Assembly: GCF_016653355.1 (NCBI RefSeq)
Contig: NZ_NHSK01000164.1
Span: forward strand, 1-64,000
From: Rhodoplanes elegans
GTDB taxonomy: Bacteria > Pseudomonadota > Alphaproteobacteria > Rhizobiales > Xanthobacteraceae
Direction: 5' to 3'
DNA length: 64,000 bases
The position numbers were made by a program, and so were the translations under genes. The notes beneath the pieces were generated by a model. That model did no database searches. It had not been told where the DNA came from and worked only from the letters and a program-made list of their open reading frames with translations. Shown piece by piece: positions 1 through 8,351 of this stretch (within the stretch, counting starts at the first letter, position 1; each line of letters begins with the position of its first letter).

Positions 1-398
1 ACCCGGGCGATGCCGGGCTCGCCGACGCGGCGGCCGCGGCCGACGGCTGCGTCGCCCGCGCCATCGCGCTGTCGGGCGGGTCGCTCCTGGCGTTGCGCGA
101 GAAGGTGGCGGCGCTGCTCGCCGACCTGCCGCGCCCGGACCCGCGCGGCCTGCACGCGCTCGGCGACACGCTGGAGCGGGCCGACCGCGAGACCGTGGAG
201 GCCTTCGTCGACACGGTGCGGGACTGGCTGTCGGCGCAGCTGCGCCGCGGCGCGCCGGCGCCGGCCCGCCTCGCCCCCTACGCCGAGGCGTGGAGCCGGC
301 TCGACGCCGCCGCCCGCGACGTCCTCACCCTCAACCTCGACCGCCGCGCGCTGGTCTTCGCGGTGTTCGGCTGGCTTGCCGAGGCGGCACGGGGTTGA
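1..398 (+). CDS. holB: DNA polymerase III subunit delta' (C-terminal fragment)
   Basis: Only the last 131 codons are visible; the reading frame (first full codon at 3) runs off the left edge and ends with TGA at 396-398. The fragment is alpha-helical, with the GSLLALREK stretch and the helical C-terminal collar domain expected of the clamp-loader subunit delta'. In the replisome delta' is part of the DnaX clamp loader that opens the beta clamp; the ATPase-like N-terminal domains would lie upstream. The downstream order holB-metG-tatD-MBL hydrolase is the usual one in Rhizobiales and supports the call, since the fragment itself has no catalytic motif. A hypothetical helical protein is the alternative. 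Confidence 0.72.
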   Translation, partial: PGDAGLADAAAAADGCVARAIALSGGSLLALREKVAALLADLPRPDPRGLHALGDTLERADRETVEAFVDTVRDWLSAQLRRGAPAPARLAPYAEAWSRLDAAARDVLTLNLDRRALVFAVFGWLAEAARG

Positions 399-420
399 TA
401 CCCAGGCCCGGGCGAGAGGG

Positions 421-541
421 CTCAAGAACCTCATGGTGAGGAGCGCTCCGAAGGAGCGCGTCTCGAACCATGTGGCCGCCCTCGTCCTTCGAGACGCGGC
501 CTTCGGCCGCTCCTCAGGATGAGGGCGGATCGAGTTCTTGG
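421..541. repeat. Palindromic intergenic repeat, family A copy 1
   Basis: Two half-elements face each other: 429-471 (CCTCATGGTGAGGAGC, then GCGTCTCGAACC) and 487-523 (CTTCGAGACGCGGCC, then GCTCCTCAGGATGAGG). The second is close to the reverse complement of the first, so the transcript can fold into a long interrupted stem with inner hairpins. It fills most of the 181-bp gap between holB and metG and ends about 40 bp before the metG start. At least five other copies occur in this window. Confidence 0.85.
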
Positions 542-579
542 CGCGGTCGCGCGCCCGAGAAATTGCGAGCTGCAGAACA

Positions 580-2133
580 ATGGCCTCCAAGCGCTACTAC
601 CTCACGACCGCCATCGCCTATCCGAACGGGGCGCCGCACATCGGCCATGCCTACGAGGTGATCGCCACCGACGCGATCGCCCGCTTCATGCGGCTCGACG
701 GCTACGACGTGCACTTCCTCACCGGCACCGACGAGCACGGCCAGAAGATGGTGCAGACGGCCGCCAAGGCGGGGCTCGGCGCGCGCGAACTCGCCGACCG
801 CAACGTCGCGCTGTTCCGCGCCATGGACGAGAAGCTGAACATCTCGCACGACGACTTCATCCGCACCACCGAGGAGCGCCACCACCGCTCGTCGAAGGCG
901 ATCTGGGAGCGGATGAAGGCGAACGGCGACGTCTATCTCTCGAAGTACGAGGGCTGGTACTCGGTGCGCGACGAGGCGTTCTACGCCGAAAGCGAGACCC
1001 AGCTCGATCAGAACGGCACCCGCGTGTCGACCAAGACCGGCACGCCGGTCGAGTGGGTCGCCGAGGAGAGCTGGTTCTTCCGGCTGTCCGCCTATCAGCA
1101 GAAGCTGCTCGACCTCTACGAGCGGGTGCCCGACTTCGTGCTGCCGAAGGAGCGCCTCAACGAGGTCGCGAGCTTCGTGCGCGGCGGTCTTCAGGATCTG
1201 TCGATCTCGCGCACCACCTTCGACTGGGGCATCCCGGTGCCGGGCGACGAGAAGCACATCATGTATGTGTGGGTCGACGCGCTCACGAACTACATCACCG
1301 GCGTCGGCTTCCCCGACACCGACAGCGCCATGTTCCAGAAATACTGGCCGGCCGACCTGCACGTGATCGGCAAGGACATCGTGCGTTTCCACGCCGTCTA
1401 CTGGCCGGCCTTCCTGATGTCGGCCGGCGTCGCGGTGCCCCGCCGGGTCTTTTCGCACGGGTTTCTGTTCAACCGCGGCGAGAAGATGTCGAAGTCGGTC
1501 GGCAACGTCATCGATCCGATCGCGCTCGCCGACGCCTACGGGGTCGACCAGCTCCGCTACTTCTTCCTGCGCGAGGTGCCGTTCGGTCAGGACGGCAACT
1601 ACTCGCACGAGGCGATCGTCAACCGCATCAACGCCGATCTGGCGAACGATCTCGGCAATCTGGCGCAGCGCTCGCTGTCGATGCTGGGCAAGGCGTTCAA
1701 GGGCGTGATGCCGACGCCGGGCGCGTTCTCCGAAAACGACAAGACGATCCTGGCCGCGACCGACGCGCTGGTCGGCAAGGCGCGCGAGCAGATGGCGACC
1801 CAGCAGATCCATCAGGTGCTCAACGCCGTGTGGGCCGTCGTCGCCGACGCCAACCGCTACTTCGCCGGCGAAGCCCCGTGGGTGCTGGCGAAGACCGATC
1901 CGGTGCGGCAGGGCACGGTGCTCTACGTCACGGCCGAGGTGCTGCGACAGGTCGCCATCCTGGCCCAGCCCGTGATGCCGACGGCGTGCGGCAAGCTGCT
2001 CGACATCCTGGCCGTGCCGGCCGACGCCCGCGACTTCTCGCGGCTCGGCGGCCACGAGCGGATCGCGCCGGGCAGCCAGCTCCCGCCGCCGAGCCCGGTG
2101 TTCCCGCGCTGGATCGAGCCGGCGACGGAGTGA
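580..2133 (+). CDS. metG: Methionine--tRNA ligase
   Basis: Charges tRNA-Met with methionine in the cytoplasm, for both initiation and elongation. The 517-residue class I synthetase has the HIGH signature in [10 protein letters not shown] (about residues 18-27) and the KMSKS loop in [10 protein letters not shown] (about 301-310). The connective peptide around [11 protein letters not shown] lacks the zinc-knuckle cysteines of the E. coli type, and there is no C-terminal tRNA-binding dimerisation domain, so this is the short form. The start ATG at 580 gives the conserved [12 protein letters not shown] opening; an in-frame ATG at 538 would add 14 residues unlike the family. It lies between holB and tatD in the usual order. 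Confidence 0.97.
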   Translation: MASKRYYLTTAIAYPNGAPHIGHAYEVIATDAIARFMRLDGYDVHFLTGTDEHGQKMVQTAAKAGLGARELADRNVALFRAMDEKLNISHDDFIRTTEERHHRSSKAIWERMKANGDVYLSKYEGWYSVRDEAFYAESETQLDQNGTRVSTKTGTPVEWVAEESWFFRLSAYQQKLLDLYERVPDFVLPKERLNEVASFVRGGLQDLSISRTTFDWGIPVPGDEKHIMYVWVDALTNYITGVGFPDTDSAMFQKYWPADLHVIGKDIVRFHAVYWPAFLMSAGVAVPRRVFSHGFLFNRGEKMSKSVGNVIDPIALADAYGVDQLRYFFLREVPFGQDGNYSHEAIVNRINADLANDLGNLAQRSLSMLGKAFKGVMPTPGAFSENDKTILAATDALVGKAREQMATQQIHQVLNAVWAVVADANRYFAGEAPWVLAKTDPVRQGTVLYVTAEVLRQVAILAQPVMPTACGKLLDILAVPADARDFSRLGGHERIAPGSQLPPPSPVFPRWIEPATE

Positions 2134-2159
2134 GAGCGTTGACCGACAGCCACAGCCTG

Positions 2160-2278
2160 CGTCCTCGTCCCGAGGAGCCCGCGACAGCGGGCGTCTCGAA
2201 GGACGCGGCCTCGGAGCCGGCCACGCACGGGCCGCATCCTTCGAGACGCCGCCTGCGGCGCCTCCTCAGGATGAGGTC
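2160..2278. repeat. Palindromic intergenic repeat, family A copy 2
   Basis: The half-elements CCTCGTCCCGAGGAGCCCGC..GCGTCTCGAAGGA (2163-2203) and TCCTTCGAGACGCCGCC..CTCCTCAGGATGAGG (2237-2276) are inverted with respect to each other. The element occupies most of the 184-bp gap between metG and tatD. Confidence 0.85.
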
Positions 2279-2317
2279 GGAGTCATTCGGTCGCGGACCG
2301 ACCGCGGAGTGACCGGA

Positions 2318-3112
2318 ATGCTGGTCGACAGTCACTGCCATCTCGACTTCCCCGACTTCGCCGACGATCTCGACGGGATCGTCGCGCGCGCTCGTGCCGC
2401 CGGGGTCGGCCGCATGGTCTCGATCTCCACGCGGGTGCGCCGGCACGATGCGCTCCTGAAGATCGCCGAGCGCTACGACGACGTCGTCTGCTCGGTCGGC
2501 ACCCATCCGCACCAGGCCGGCGAGGAGCGCGACGTCACGCTGGACGAGCTGCTGGAGCGGGCGACGCATCCCAAGGTCGTCGCGATCGGCGAGGCCGGGC
2601 TCGACTACTTCTACGACTACGGCCCGCGCGACCTCCAGAAGGCGGGCTTTCGCATGCATGTCGAGGCGGCGCGGCGAACGGGGTTGCCGCTGGTGATCCA
2701 CTCCCGCGAGGCGGACGCCGACATGCAAAAGATCCTGGAGGAGGAGGCAGGGCGGGGGCCGTTCACGGCGGTGCTGCACTGCTACACGGGCGGGCGGAAG
2801 CTCGCCTTCCGGGCCGTCGAGCTCGGCCACTACGTGTCGTTCACCGGCATCGTGACGTTCAAGAAGTCGGAGGAGCTGCGCGCGCTCGCCGCCGACCTTC
2901 CGGCCGACCGCATTCTCGTGGAGACCGACGCGCCGTATCTGGCGCCGGGAAAATTCCGCGGCAAGCGCAACGAGCCGGCCTATGTGGTGGAGACGGCGAA
3001 GGTGCTGGCCGAGACCCGTGGCGTGACGCCGGAGGCGTTCGGGGCGCAGACCACGGAGAACTTCTTCCGGCTGTTCGCCAAGACGCCGCGGCCGACGGAG
3101 GCGGGGACGTGA
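2318..3112 (+). CDS. tatD: TatD family metal-dependent hydrolase/DNase
   Basis: 264-residue TIM-barrel amidohydrolase-type enzyme. The N-terminal DSHCHLDF gives the HxH metal ligands, GEAGLDYFYD the conserved glutamate, HSREAD and HCYTG the further histidines, and ETDAPYLAPG the C-terminal aspartate. TatD proteins are divalent-metal 3'-5' exonucleases active on DNA/RNA with roles in DNA quality control; the in vivo substrate here is inferred. ATG at 2318 is chosen over GTG at 2309 because CGGAG (2305-2309) sits at proper distance and the protein then opens MLVDSHCHLDF. It follows metG, a frequent pairing in bacteria. Confidence 0.93.
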   Translation: MLVDSHCHLDFPDFADDLDGIVARARAAGVGRMVSISTRVRRHDALLKIAERYDDVVCSVGTHPHQAGEERDVTLDELLERATHPKVVAIGEAGLDYFYDYGPRDLQKAGFRMHVEAARRTGLPLVIHSREADADMQKILEEEAGRGPFTAVLHCYTGGRKLAFRAVELGHYVSFTGIVTFKKSEELRALAADLPADRILVETDAPYLAPGKFRGKRNEPAYVVETAKVLAETRGVTPEAFGAQTTENFFRLFAKTPRPTEAGT

Positions 3113-3129
3113 GACTTTGACGACGGCCT

Positions 3130-3198
3130 CCGCTCGTCCCCGCGAAGGCGGGGACCCAGCGCGACAAGACTGGATTCCCGCTTGCGCGGGAATGAGCG
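3130..3198. repeat. Short inverted-repeat element between tatD and the MBL hydrolase
   Basis: Contains two small hairpins, TCCCCGCGAAGGCGGGGAC and ATTCCCGCTTGCGCGGGAAT, joined by GCGACAAGACTGG. The right half (GGATTCCCG..GGGAATGA) resembles the longer family B elements at 57310 and 62115. It fills most of the 126-bp gap after tatD and could act as a processing or termination structure. Confidence 0.7.
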
Positions 3199-3238
3199 GA
3201 GTATGGGGCAGGGCGAGTCGACGAACGCGGAGTTCGAC

Positions 3239-4078
3239 ATGACGCTGACGGTCACGATCCTCGGCTGCGGCTCGTCGGGCGGGGTGCCGCGGCCGGCGCT
3301 CGGCTGGGGCGTGTGCGATCCGACGAACCCGAAGAACCGGCGCCGGCGCTGCTCCCTGCTGGTCGACCGCGCCGGCCCCGAGGGGACCACGCGGGTGCTG
3401 GTCGACACCTCGCCGGACCTGCGCGAGCAGCTCATCGACGCCGGGGTCGAGTGGCTCGACGCCGTCCTCTACACCCACGAGCACGCCGACCACACCCACG
3501 GCATCGACGACCTGCGCGGGCTCTTCCTCAAGCGCCGCCAGCGGCTCGACTGCTATCTGGACGAGGCGACGTGGCGGGTGATGTTCGCGCGCTTCGGCTA
3601 TTGCTTCGTCACGCCGCCGGGCAGCCAGTATCCGCCGATCTGCAACGAGCACCGCATCGCGCCCGGTCATCCCGTCACCATCCATGGGCCGGGCGGGCCG
3701 GTGACGGCCCTGCCGTTCGTGCAGGACCACGGCGACATTCCCTCGCTCGGCTTCCGGTTCGGCGGCGTCGCCTATTCGAGCGACCTCGTCGACATGCCGG
3801 AGGAGAGCGCCGCGCTGCTGCACGGCCTCGATCTGTGGATCGTCGACTCGCTGCGCGACCGCCCGCATCCGAGCCATTTCTCGGTCGGCCAGGCCCTCGC
3901 CTGGATCGAACGTCTGAAGCCGAAGCGCGCGATCCTCACCAACCTGCACAGCGATCTCGACTACGCCGAGCTCAAGGCGCGCCTGCCGGCCGGCGTCGAG
4001 CCCGCCTATGACGGCATGCGGGTGCGCCTCGCCGACGGCGAGGCGGTGGTGGAGGAGACGGCGCAGGCCCGGTTCTGA
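3239..4078 (+). CDS. MBL-fold metallo-hydrolase (PhnP/RNase Z-like)
   Basis: 279-residue metallo-beta-lactamase-fold protein. It starts MTLTVTILGCGSSGGVPRP, a typical opening for this subfamily, and carries the metal site THEHADHTHGIDDLRGL (HxHxDH), a later histidine in QDHGDIPSLG, the aspartate in YSSDLVDMP and a final histidine in NLHSDLDY. Related proteins include PhnP phosphodiesterase and cyclic-nucleotide or phosphonate-ester hydrolases; the substrate here is unknown. ATG 3239 has GGAG six bases upstream and replaces longer in-frame starts without family similarity. It follows tatD as in many Rhizobiales, and converges on the accessory cluster that ends 24 bp away. Confidence 0.88.
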   Translation: MTLTVTILGCGSSGGVPRPALGWGVCDPTNPKNRRRRCSLLVDRAGPEGTTRVLVDTSPDLREQLIDAGVEWLDAVLYTHEHADHTHGIDDLRGLFLKRRQRLDCYLDEATWRVMFARFGYCFVTPPGSQYPPICNEHRIAPGHPVTIHGPGGPVTALPFVQDHGDIPSLGFRFGGVAYSSDLVDMPEESAALLHGLDLWIVDSLRDRPHPSHFSVGQALAWIERLKPKRAILTNLHSDLDYAELKARLPAGVEPAYDGMRVRLADGEAVVEETAQARF

Positions 4079-4102
4079 CGTGGGTGCCGCTGCTGTCGAG
4101 AC

Positions 4103-4603
4103 TCAACCGCGCGGCGTCCAGAAGCCGAGCTGCAGGGCGGCGGCTTCGTCTTCCAGCAGCGGGCCGATCACCGCGACGGGGCGCTGGCCTGCGCCGAAGA
4201 CGGTGCGGCAGGGCAGGTCGAGGGTTGGGTTCTCGGGATGGTCGCCGGTCTGCGCCTTCAGATGGCGCTCGCTCTGGCCATAGACGACGCGGCCGATGCC
4301 GGCCCAGTAGATCGCCCCGGCGCACATCGCGCAGGGCTCCGCCGACGTGTAGAGCGTGCAGGTTGCGAGGAATGCCTGCGGGTGGGTGCGCGAAGCGCGG
4401 CTCGCCAGCAGGCGCTCGGCGTGCGCCGTCATGTCCCGGCCCTCGGCCGTGTAGCCGTTGCCCTGCTCCATCAGCACGGTGCCGTCGGGGCCGACCAGGA
4501 TGGCGCCGAACGGATGGTCGCCGCCCTCGCGCGAGCCCCGGGCGACCTCGAAGGCGCGGCGTAGCAAACTCTCGTGGTCGAGGTCGGGCAGGGGATGGCT
4601 CAT
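4103..4603 (-). CDS. Nucleoside/nucleobase deaminase (CMP/dCMP deaminase fold)
   Basis: 166-residue zinc deaminase. The catalytic HAE triplet is at residues 61-63 (DMTAHAERLL) and the two zinc cysteines are in EPCAMCAGAIYW (C91, C94). The C-terminal HPENPTLDLPCRTVFGAGQRP stretch fits the guanine/cytosine deaminase-like group rather than TadA, but the sequence does not settle the base used. It is the last gene of the minus-strand cluster: its ATG is 29 bp after the ABC permease stop, so co-transcription is likely. Inference: it deaminates the imported compound or a product made from it. It could alternatively be an unrelated salvage enzyme that happens to be last. Confidence 0.88.
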   Translation of the reverse strand: MSHPLPDLDHESLLRRAFEVARGSREGGDHPFGAILVGPDGTVLMEQGNGYTAEGRDMTAHAERLLASRASRTHPQAFLATCTLYTSAEPCAMCAGAIYWAGIGRVVYGQSERHLKAQTGDHPENPTLDLPCRTVFGAGQRPVAVIGPLLEDEAAALQLGFWTPRG

Positions 4604-4632
4604 GGCCTCACGCGTCTCGGCGGTCTATCTCT

Positions 4633-5487
4633 TCAGCGCTCGGATTTCGGCAGCGACCACGGCACCAGGGTCCGTTGCGCGAGCCCGACCAGACGGAACA
4701 GCACGAGGCTGATCGCGACCAGCACGACCAGCCCCGCGAACGCCGCCGGGATCTTGAAGAACGAGGTGGAGAACAGGATGAAGAAGCCGAGCCCGCGCTC
4801 GGCGGCGACGAACTCGGCGACGACGGCGCCGATCACGGCGAGCGTGGTCGAGATCTTCAGCGCCGAGAACAGGTGCGGCACCGCATAGGGCAGGCGGATG
4901 TGGAGAATCTCGCGGTTGCGCCCGGCGCGCAGCGAGCGCGACAGCTCGATCAGCTCCTCGGGCGTCGACAGGAGGCCCGTGACGGTCGAGACGACGATCG
5001 GGAAGAACGTGATCAGGAACGTGATCGCGACACGCGGCAGGTCCGAGGCGCCGAGCGTCACGACGATGATGGGCGCCACCGCGACGATCGGGGTCGACTG
5101 CACCACGACTAGCATCGGATAGAGGGTGCGCGACAGCAGCCGCGACGAGGCGAGCGCGACGGCGAGCGGCACCGACACGACGATGGCGAGGACGTAACCC
5201 ATCAGCGCGACCCGCAACGTCGCCCAGATGTGCCCGAGCCAGACGTCTACGGGCGTCGCCAGCCCGGCCGACAGGATCGCGCTCGGGGCGGGGAGCAGGA
5301 AGGACGGGATGGCGAACAGATGCGTCGCGCCCTCCCACGCGGCGAGCGCCGCCGCGAAGGCGATCGCCGGCGCGAAGCGGTCGAGCCAGACGAGAAGCGT
5401 CGTGCCCACGCCGACGGCGGGCGTCGACGCGGGAGCGTCGGCATCCGGAACGACGGTCTCGGAGGGGGCTGCGGTCGTGTCCGTCAT
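4633..5487 (-). CDS. ABC transporter permease (SsuC/TauC/ThiX type)
   Basis: 284-residue inner-membrane protein with about six hydrophobic segments and the binding-protein-dependent permease loop ELSRSLRAGRNREILHIRLP, which contacts the ATPase. The N-terminus is a soluble, Ala/Pro/Asp-rich stretch of about 35 residues. It belongs to the family serving nitrate/sulfonate/taurine and thiamine-precursor importers. ATG 5487 is preferred to an upstream in-frame start at 5550 because the longer form would overlap the ATPase gene by 56 bp and lacks family similarity. The gap to the ATPase stop is 7 bp, consistent with one transporter operon. Confidence 0.93.
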   Translation of the reverse strand: MTDTTAAPSETVVPDADAPASTPAVGVGTTLLVWLDRFAPAIAFAAALAAWEGATHLFAIPSFLLPAPSAILSAGLATPVDVWLGHIWATLRVALMGYVLAIVVSVPLAVALASSRLLSRTLYPMLVVVQSTPIVAVAPIIVVTLGASDLPRVAITFLITFFPIVVSTVTGLLSTPEELIELSRSLRAGRNREILHIRLPYAVPHLFSALKISTTLAVIGAVVAEFVAAERGLGFFILFSTSFFKIPAAFAGLVVLVAISLVLFRLVGLAQRTLVPWSLPKSER

Positions 5488-5494
5488 GGCGGCC

Positions 5495-6274
5495 TCACGC
5501 GGCTGCGGGGCGGGTGAAGAGGGTGCCGCGGATATGATCGGCGAGCGCATGGAAGGTCGGGTCCGTCAGGGTGGCGAGGGAGCGCGGGCGCGGCAGCGGG
5601 ACGTCGAGGATTTCCCGCACACGGCCGGGCCGCGGCGTCATCACCACGATGCGGTCGGCGAGCAGCACCGCCTCCGGGATCGAGTGGGTGATGAACAGCA
5701 CGGTCTTCGGACGCTCCGACCAGATGCGCAGGAGCTCGAAGCTCATCTCGTCGCGGGTGAGCGCGTCGAGTGCCGAGAACGGCTCGTCCATCAGCAGGAT
5801 GTCGGGGTCGAGCAGCAGCGCTCTCGCGATCGCGACGCGCTGCTGCATGCCGCCGGACAGCTCGTCGATGCGCTTGTCGGCGAAGTCTGCGAGATCGACC
5901 AGCGCGAGCAGCTCGCGGGCGCGCGTGCGTTCCGCCTCGCCGACCCGCCCGTACTTGTGGCGCATCGGGAACGTGACGTTGCCCAGCACGTCGAACCACG
6001 GCAGCAGGGTCGGACGCTGGAACACGATGCCGATCTCGTCGCGCGGCTCGGTCACCGGCATGCCGTAGATCTCGACCGACCCGTGGGTCGGCGCGATCAG
6101 GCCGGCGATCAGCCGCAGCAGCGTGGACTTGCCGCAGCCGGACGGCCCGAGCACGGCCACGAACTCGTGACGGCCGATGTCGAACGAGACTCCGTCGAGC
6201 GCCGTCACGGCGCGGCCGGCCGCGGTCTCGAAGACCTGGCCCGTTCGTTTGAAGGAGATCACCGGGGGCTGCAT
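5495..6274 (-). CDS. ABC transporter ATP-binding protein (SsuB/TauB/ThiZ type)
   Basis: 259-residue nucleotide-binding subunit. Walker A GPSGCGKST is at 43-51, the Q-loop glutamine in VFQRPTL at about 86, the signature LSGGMQQR at 139-146, and Walker B LLMDEP at 160-165 with the following FSALD D-loop. The H-loop is in FITHSIPEA. It energises import through the adjacent permease and substrate-binding protein. ATG 6274 starts MQPPVISFKR; longer in-frame starts run into the repeat at 6333-6446. The exact substrate cannot be read from this subunit. Confidence 0.95.
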   Translation of the reverse strand: MQPPVISFKRTGQVFETAAGRAVTALDGVSFDIGRHEFVAVLGPSGCGKSTLLRLIAGLIAPTHGSVEIYGMPVTEPRDEIGIVFQRPTLLPWFDVLGNVTFPMRHKYGRVGEAERTRARELLALVDLADFADKRIDELSGGMQQRVAIARALLLDPDILLMDEPFSALDALTRDEMSFELLRIWSERPKTVLFITHSIPEAVLLADRIVVMTPRPGRVREILDVPLPRPRSLATLTDPTFHALADHIRGTLFTRPAAA

Positions 6275-6332
6275 GATCGGTCCTTGTGAGGTCGATGTGA
6301 GAAGGCCGCGCGATTGAAGTGCCTTGTCTCCG

Positions 6333-6446
6333 CCCTCGCCCTGAGGAGGCTGCGAAGCAGCCGTCTCGAAGGGCGAGGGCGGCCCGGACCGGGGCCCGGG
6401 CCGCATGGTTCGAGACGCGGCCTGCGGCCGCTCCTCACCATGAGGG
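6333..6446. repeat. Palindromic intergenic repeat, family A copy 3
   Basis: The left half CCCTCGCCCTGAGGAGG..CCGTCTCGAAGGGCGAGGG and the right half ATGGTTCGAGACGCGGCC..GCTCCTCACCATGAGGG are inverted to each other, with a GGCCCGGACCGGGGCCCGGGCC core between. It lies inside the accessory operon, between the binding-protein gene and the ATPase gene. A stable structure there could trim the mRNA and raise the level of binding protein over the transporter subunits, a known role for such repeats in other operons (inference). Confidence 0.85.
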
Positions 6447-6472
6447 CAGAGGTGGGCGAGCTACTGCAGTCC

Positions 6473-7465
6473 TCACTTCGCCGCGGCGCGGTCGACGACG
6501 GTCTCGGGGTCGAGCTTGTCGAGCGGCAGGTTCTGCGCCTTGGCGACCCACTCCCACGACGTCTTCAGGAGCGCGGCGTCGAACGCCCCGTCGCCGTCGC
6601 GCTTGGACACCTCGTTGACCATCAGCGGGATCGACGAGACGAACTGCTTCTCGGCCGTGGCGACGTCGATCTCCGGCACCATCGCCTTCAGCGCCTCGGC
6701 CGCGGCCTTGGGATCGGCGATCGCCATCCGGGTCGCCTCGGCATAGGCCTTGACGAACTTCTTCACGACCGCGGGGCGTTCCTTCAGCATCTTCTCTGAG
6801 ACGAACAGCGACAGGCCGTAGCCGTCGTAGCCGTAGTTCGACCACGGCAGCACCGCGAGCTTCTTCTTCGCCTCGCCGACCGGACCTTCGAAGGCGGCCG
6901 CGACCGTCACCCAATTGATGGTGGCGACCACCTGGCCGGCGGCCAGCATCGGGGCCAGGGCGCCGGGATCGACCTTCAGGAGCTGCACGCTCGCCGGGTC
7001 GATGCCGTTGGCGCGCAGCACCAGCGGCCACGCCACGTTGGAGGACGAGAAGGTCGCGGTCGCGATCTTCTTGCCGGCGACGTCCTTCAAGCTGGTGATG
7101 CCCGAGCCTTCGGTGGTGAAGATCGCGTCGGCCTGCTTGGTGTAGATCGAGTACACGGCCTTCACGGGCACGCTCGTCTCGGCCTTGGCCTGCAAGAGCG
7201 CCGCGAGCCCGCCGGTGCCGATGTCGGCCGCGCCGGTGCCGAGCTTGGTGACGACGTCGCTCGAGCCGCGGCCGCTCTGGATCACGACGTCGAGCCCTTC
7301 GGCGGCGAACAGGCCCTTCTTCACCCCGAGATAGGGCGCCGCCTTGTCGCCGGCCGGCAGCCAGTCGATCATGAAGGTGACCTTTTCGGCGGCTCGGCCG
7401 GGGGTGCCGAGCAGCACGGCCAGCGACAGCGCCAGCACGGTGATCCGGGTCGCTCTGCCTGTCAT
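6473..7465 (-). CDS. ABC transporter substrate-binding protein, NMT1/THI5-like
   Basis: 330-residue periplasmic protein. Residues 1-26 form a Sec signal peptide (basic start, hydrophobic LALSLAVLLG core, probable cleavage after GRAA). The mature protein begins KVTFMIDWLPAGDKAAPYLG, followed by GLFAAEGLDVVI and a glycine-rich GTGAADIGTGG, the NMT1/THI5-like pattern found in binding proteins for pyrimidine thiamine precursors, riboflavin, taurine and sulfonates. Its ATG overlaps the upstream hydrolase stop (ATGA, 7462-7465), so translation is probably coupled. With the neighbouring oxygenase and deaminase, a nitrogen heterocycle is a plausible ligand, but this is inference. Confidence 0.92.
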   Translation of the reverse strand: MTGRATRITVLALSLAVLLGTPGRAAEKVTFMIDWLPAGDKAAPYLGVKKGLFAAEGLDVVIQSGRGSSDVVTKLGTGAADIGTGGLAALLQAKAETSVPVKAVYSIYTKQADAIFTTEGSGITSLKDVAGKKIATATFSSSNVAWPLVLRANGIDPASVQLLKVDPGALAPMLAAGQVVATINWVTVAAAFEGPVGEAKKKLAVLPWSNYGYDGYGLSLFVSEKMLKERPAVVKKFVKAYAEATRMAIADPKAAAEALKAMVPEIDVATAEKQFVSSIPLMVNEVSKRDGDGAFDAALLKTSWEWVAKAQNLPLDKLDPETVVDRAAAK

Positions 7466-8325
7466 CGAGTCCTCTCTCGTTGTTGAATTCTGGTGGCGAA
7501 ATCGTCGGCGGTGAGATCGTCGGCGATGGAATGGTCGGCGGTGACGTATTCAGTGGTGGCGTGCTCGACGCGGCGTCTCGCCGTCGTCGTCGTGAGGAAC
7601 GGTGTGATCGCCTCGGCCAGAAGCCGCGGCGCGACGAGCTGCGGGGCGTGACCGGTCGGCAGCGACACGACGGCGGCGCCCGGCACCAGCGCCTGCATGC
7701 GTCGCTGCAAGATCGGGACCACGGAACGATCGGCCGTGGCCTCCACATAGAGCCGCGGCACGCGACCGAAGCGCGCGGCGGTGAGCCGCGGCCGCACGGC
7801 GCGGCCGCCCTCGGGCTGCGGCGTGAGTCTTCGCGCGGCGCTGCGGGCCGTCTCTGCGGGACAGTCGTGATAGAAGAAGGCGAGTGCCGCGGCCTCCGGC
7901 ACGGTGCTGCTGCTGCGGTCGTCGGACCAGACGAGATGCGGGCCGATGCCGGCCGCCTCCGGATGCTCGCCGATCGTGCCGCGCACCAGATCGGCGAACG
8001 CCATGCCGTCCGGCAGCATCATCCCGGTCACGTAGACGATGCGGGCGACGCCGTCGGGATCGGCCTCCGCCACCTGCGAGGCGACGAGGCCGCCGCCCGA
8101 ATGGGCGACGAGCGACACCGGTCGCCCGATGCGCGCCATCGCGGCGCGCACGTGCCGGACATGGAGATCGAGCGACACCGGCTCGGTCGCCGGCGTCGTC
8201 CCGTTGCCGGGCAGGTCGAGCGCCTCGGCCGCGAGCCCGGCGGCGGCGAGCGCGGGCACGAAGGCGTCCCACGCCCAGGCGCCCTGCCAGGCGCCGTGGA
8301 TCAGCAGCACCGGATCGAACCGCAT
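7462..8325 (-). CDS. Alpha/beta hydrolase with repetitive C-terminal tail
   Basis: 287-residue cytoplasmic hydrolase. It starts MRFDPVLLIHGAWQGAWAWD, with an oxyanion-hole HGAW motif; the nucleophile elbow AHSGGGL has Ser76, with likely partners Asp199 (EATADRS) and His226 (TGHAPQL). This matches the small esterase group that includes plant methylesterase-like enzymes. The fold should end near residue 245; the last ~40 residues are an acidic tail built of four five-residue repeats (TTEYV TADHS IADDL TADDF), encoded by 15-bp units at 7498-7557. The gene starts 26 bp after the oxygenase stop and overlaps the binding-protein start by 4 bp. The substrate is unknown; an ester or amide of the imported compound is a guess. 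Confidence 0.85.
   Translation of the reverse strand: MRFDPVLLIHGAWQGAWAWDAFVPALAAAGLAAEALDLPGNGTTPATEPVSLDLHVRHVRAAMARIGRPVSLVAHSGGGLVASQVAEADPDGVARIVYVTGMMLPDGMAFADLVRGTIGEHPEAAGIGPHLVWSDDRSSSTVPEAAALAFFYHDCPAETARSAARRLTPQPEGGRAVRPRLTAARFGRVPRLYVEATADRSVVPILQRRMQALVPGAAVVSLPTGHAPQLVAPRLLAEAITPFLTTTTARRRVEHATTEYVTADHSIADDLTADDFATRIQQRERTR
7498..7557. repeat. Four in-frame 15-bp tandem repeats in the hydrolase 3' end
   Basis: On the plus strand the units are GAAATCGTCGGCGGT, GAGATCGTCGGCGAT, GGAATGGTCGGCGGT and GACGTATTCAGTGGT. They are in phase with the hydrolase codons, so gain or loss of units would lengthen or shorten the tail by five residues without a frameshift. Confidence 0.8.
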
Positions 8326-8351
8326 TGCCGTGCCCGCGCGCAGAACCGCGC

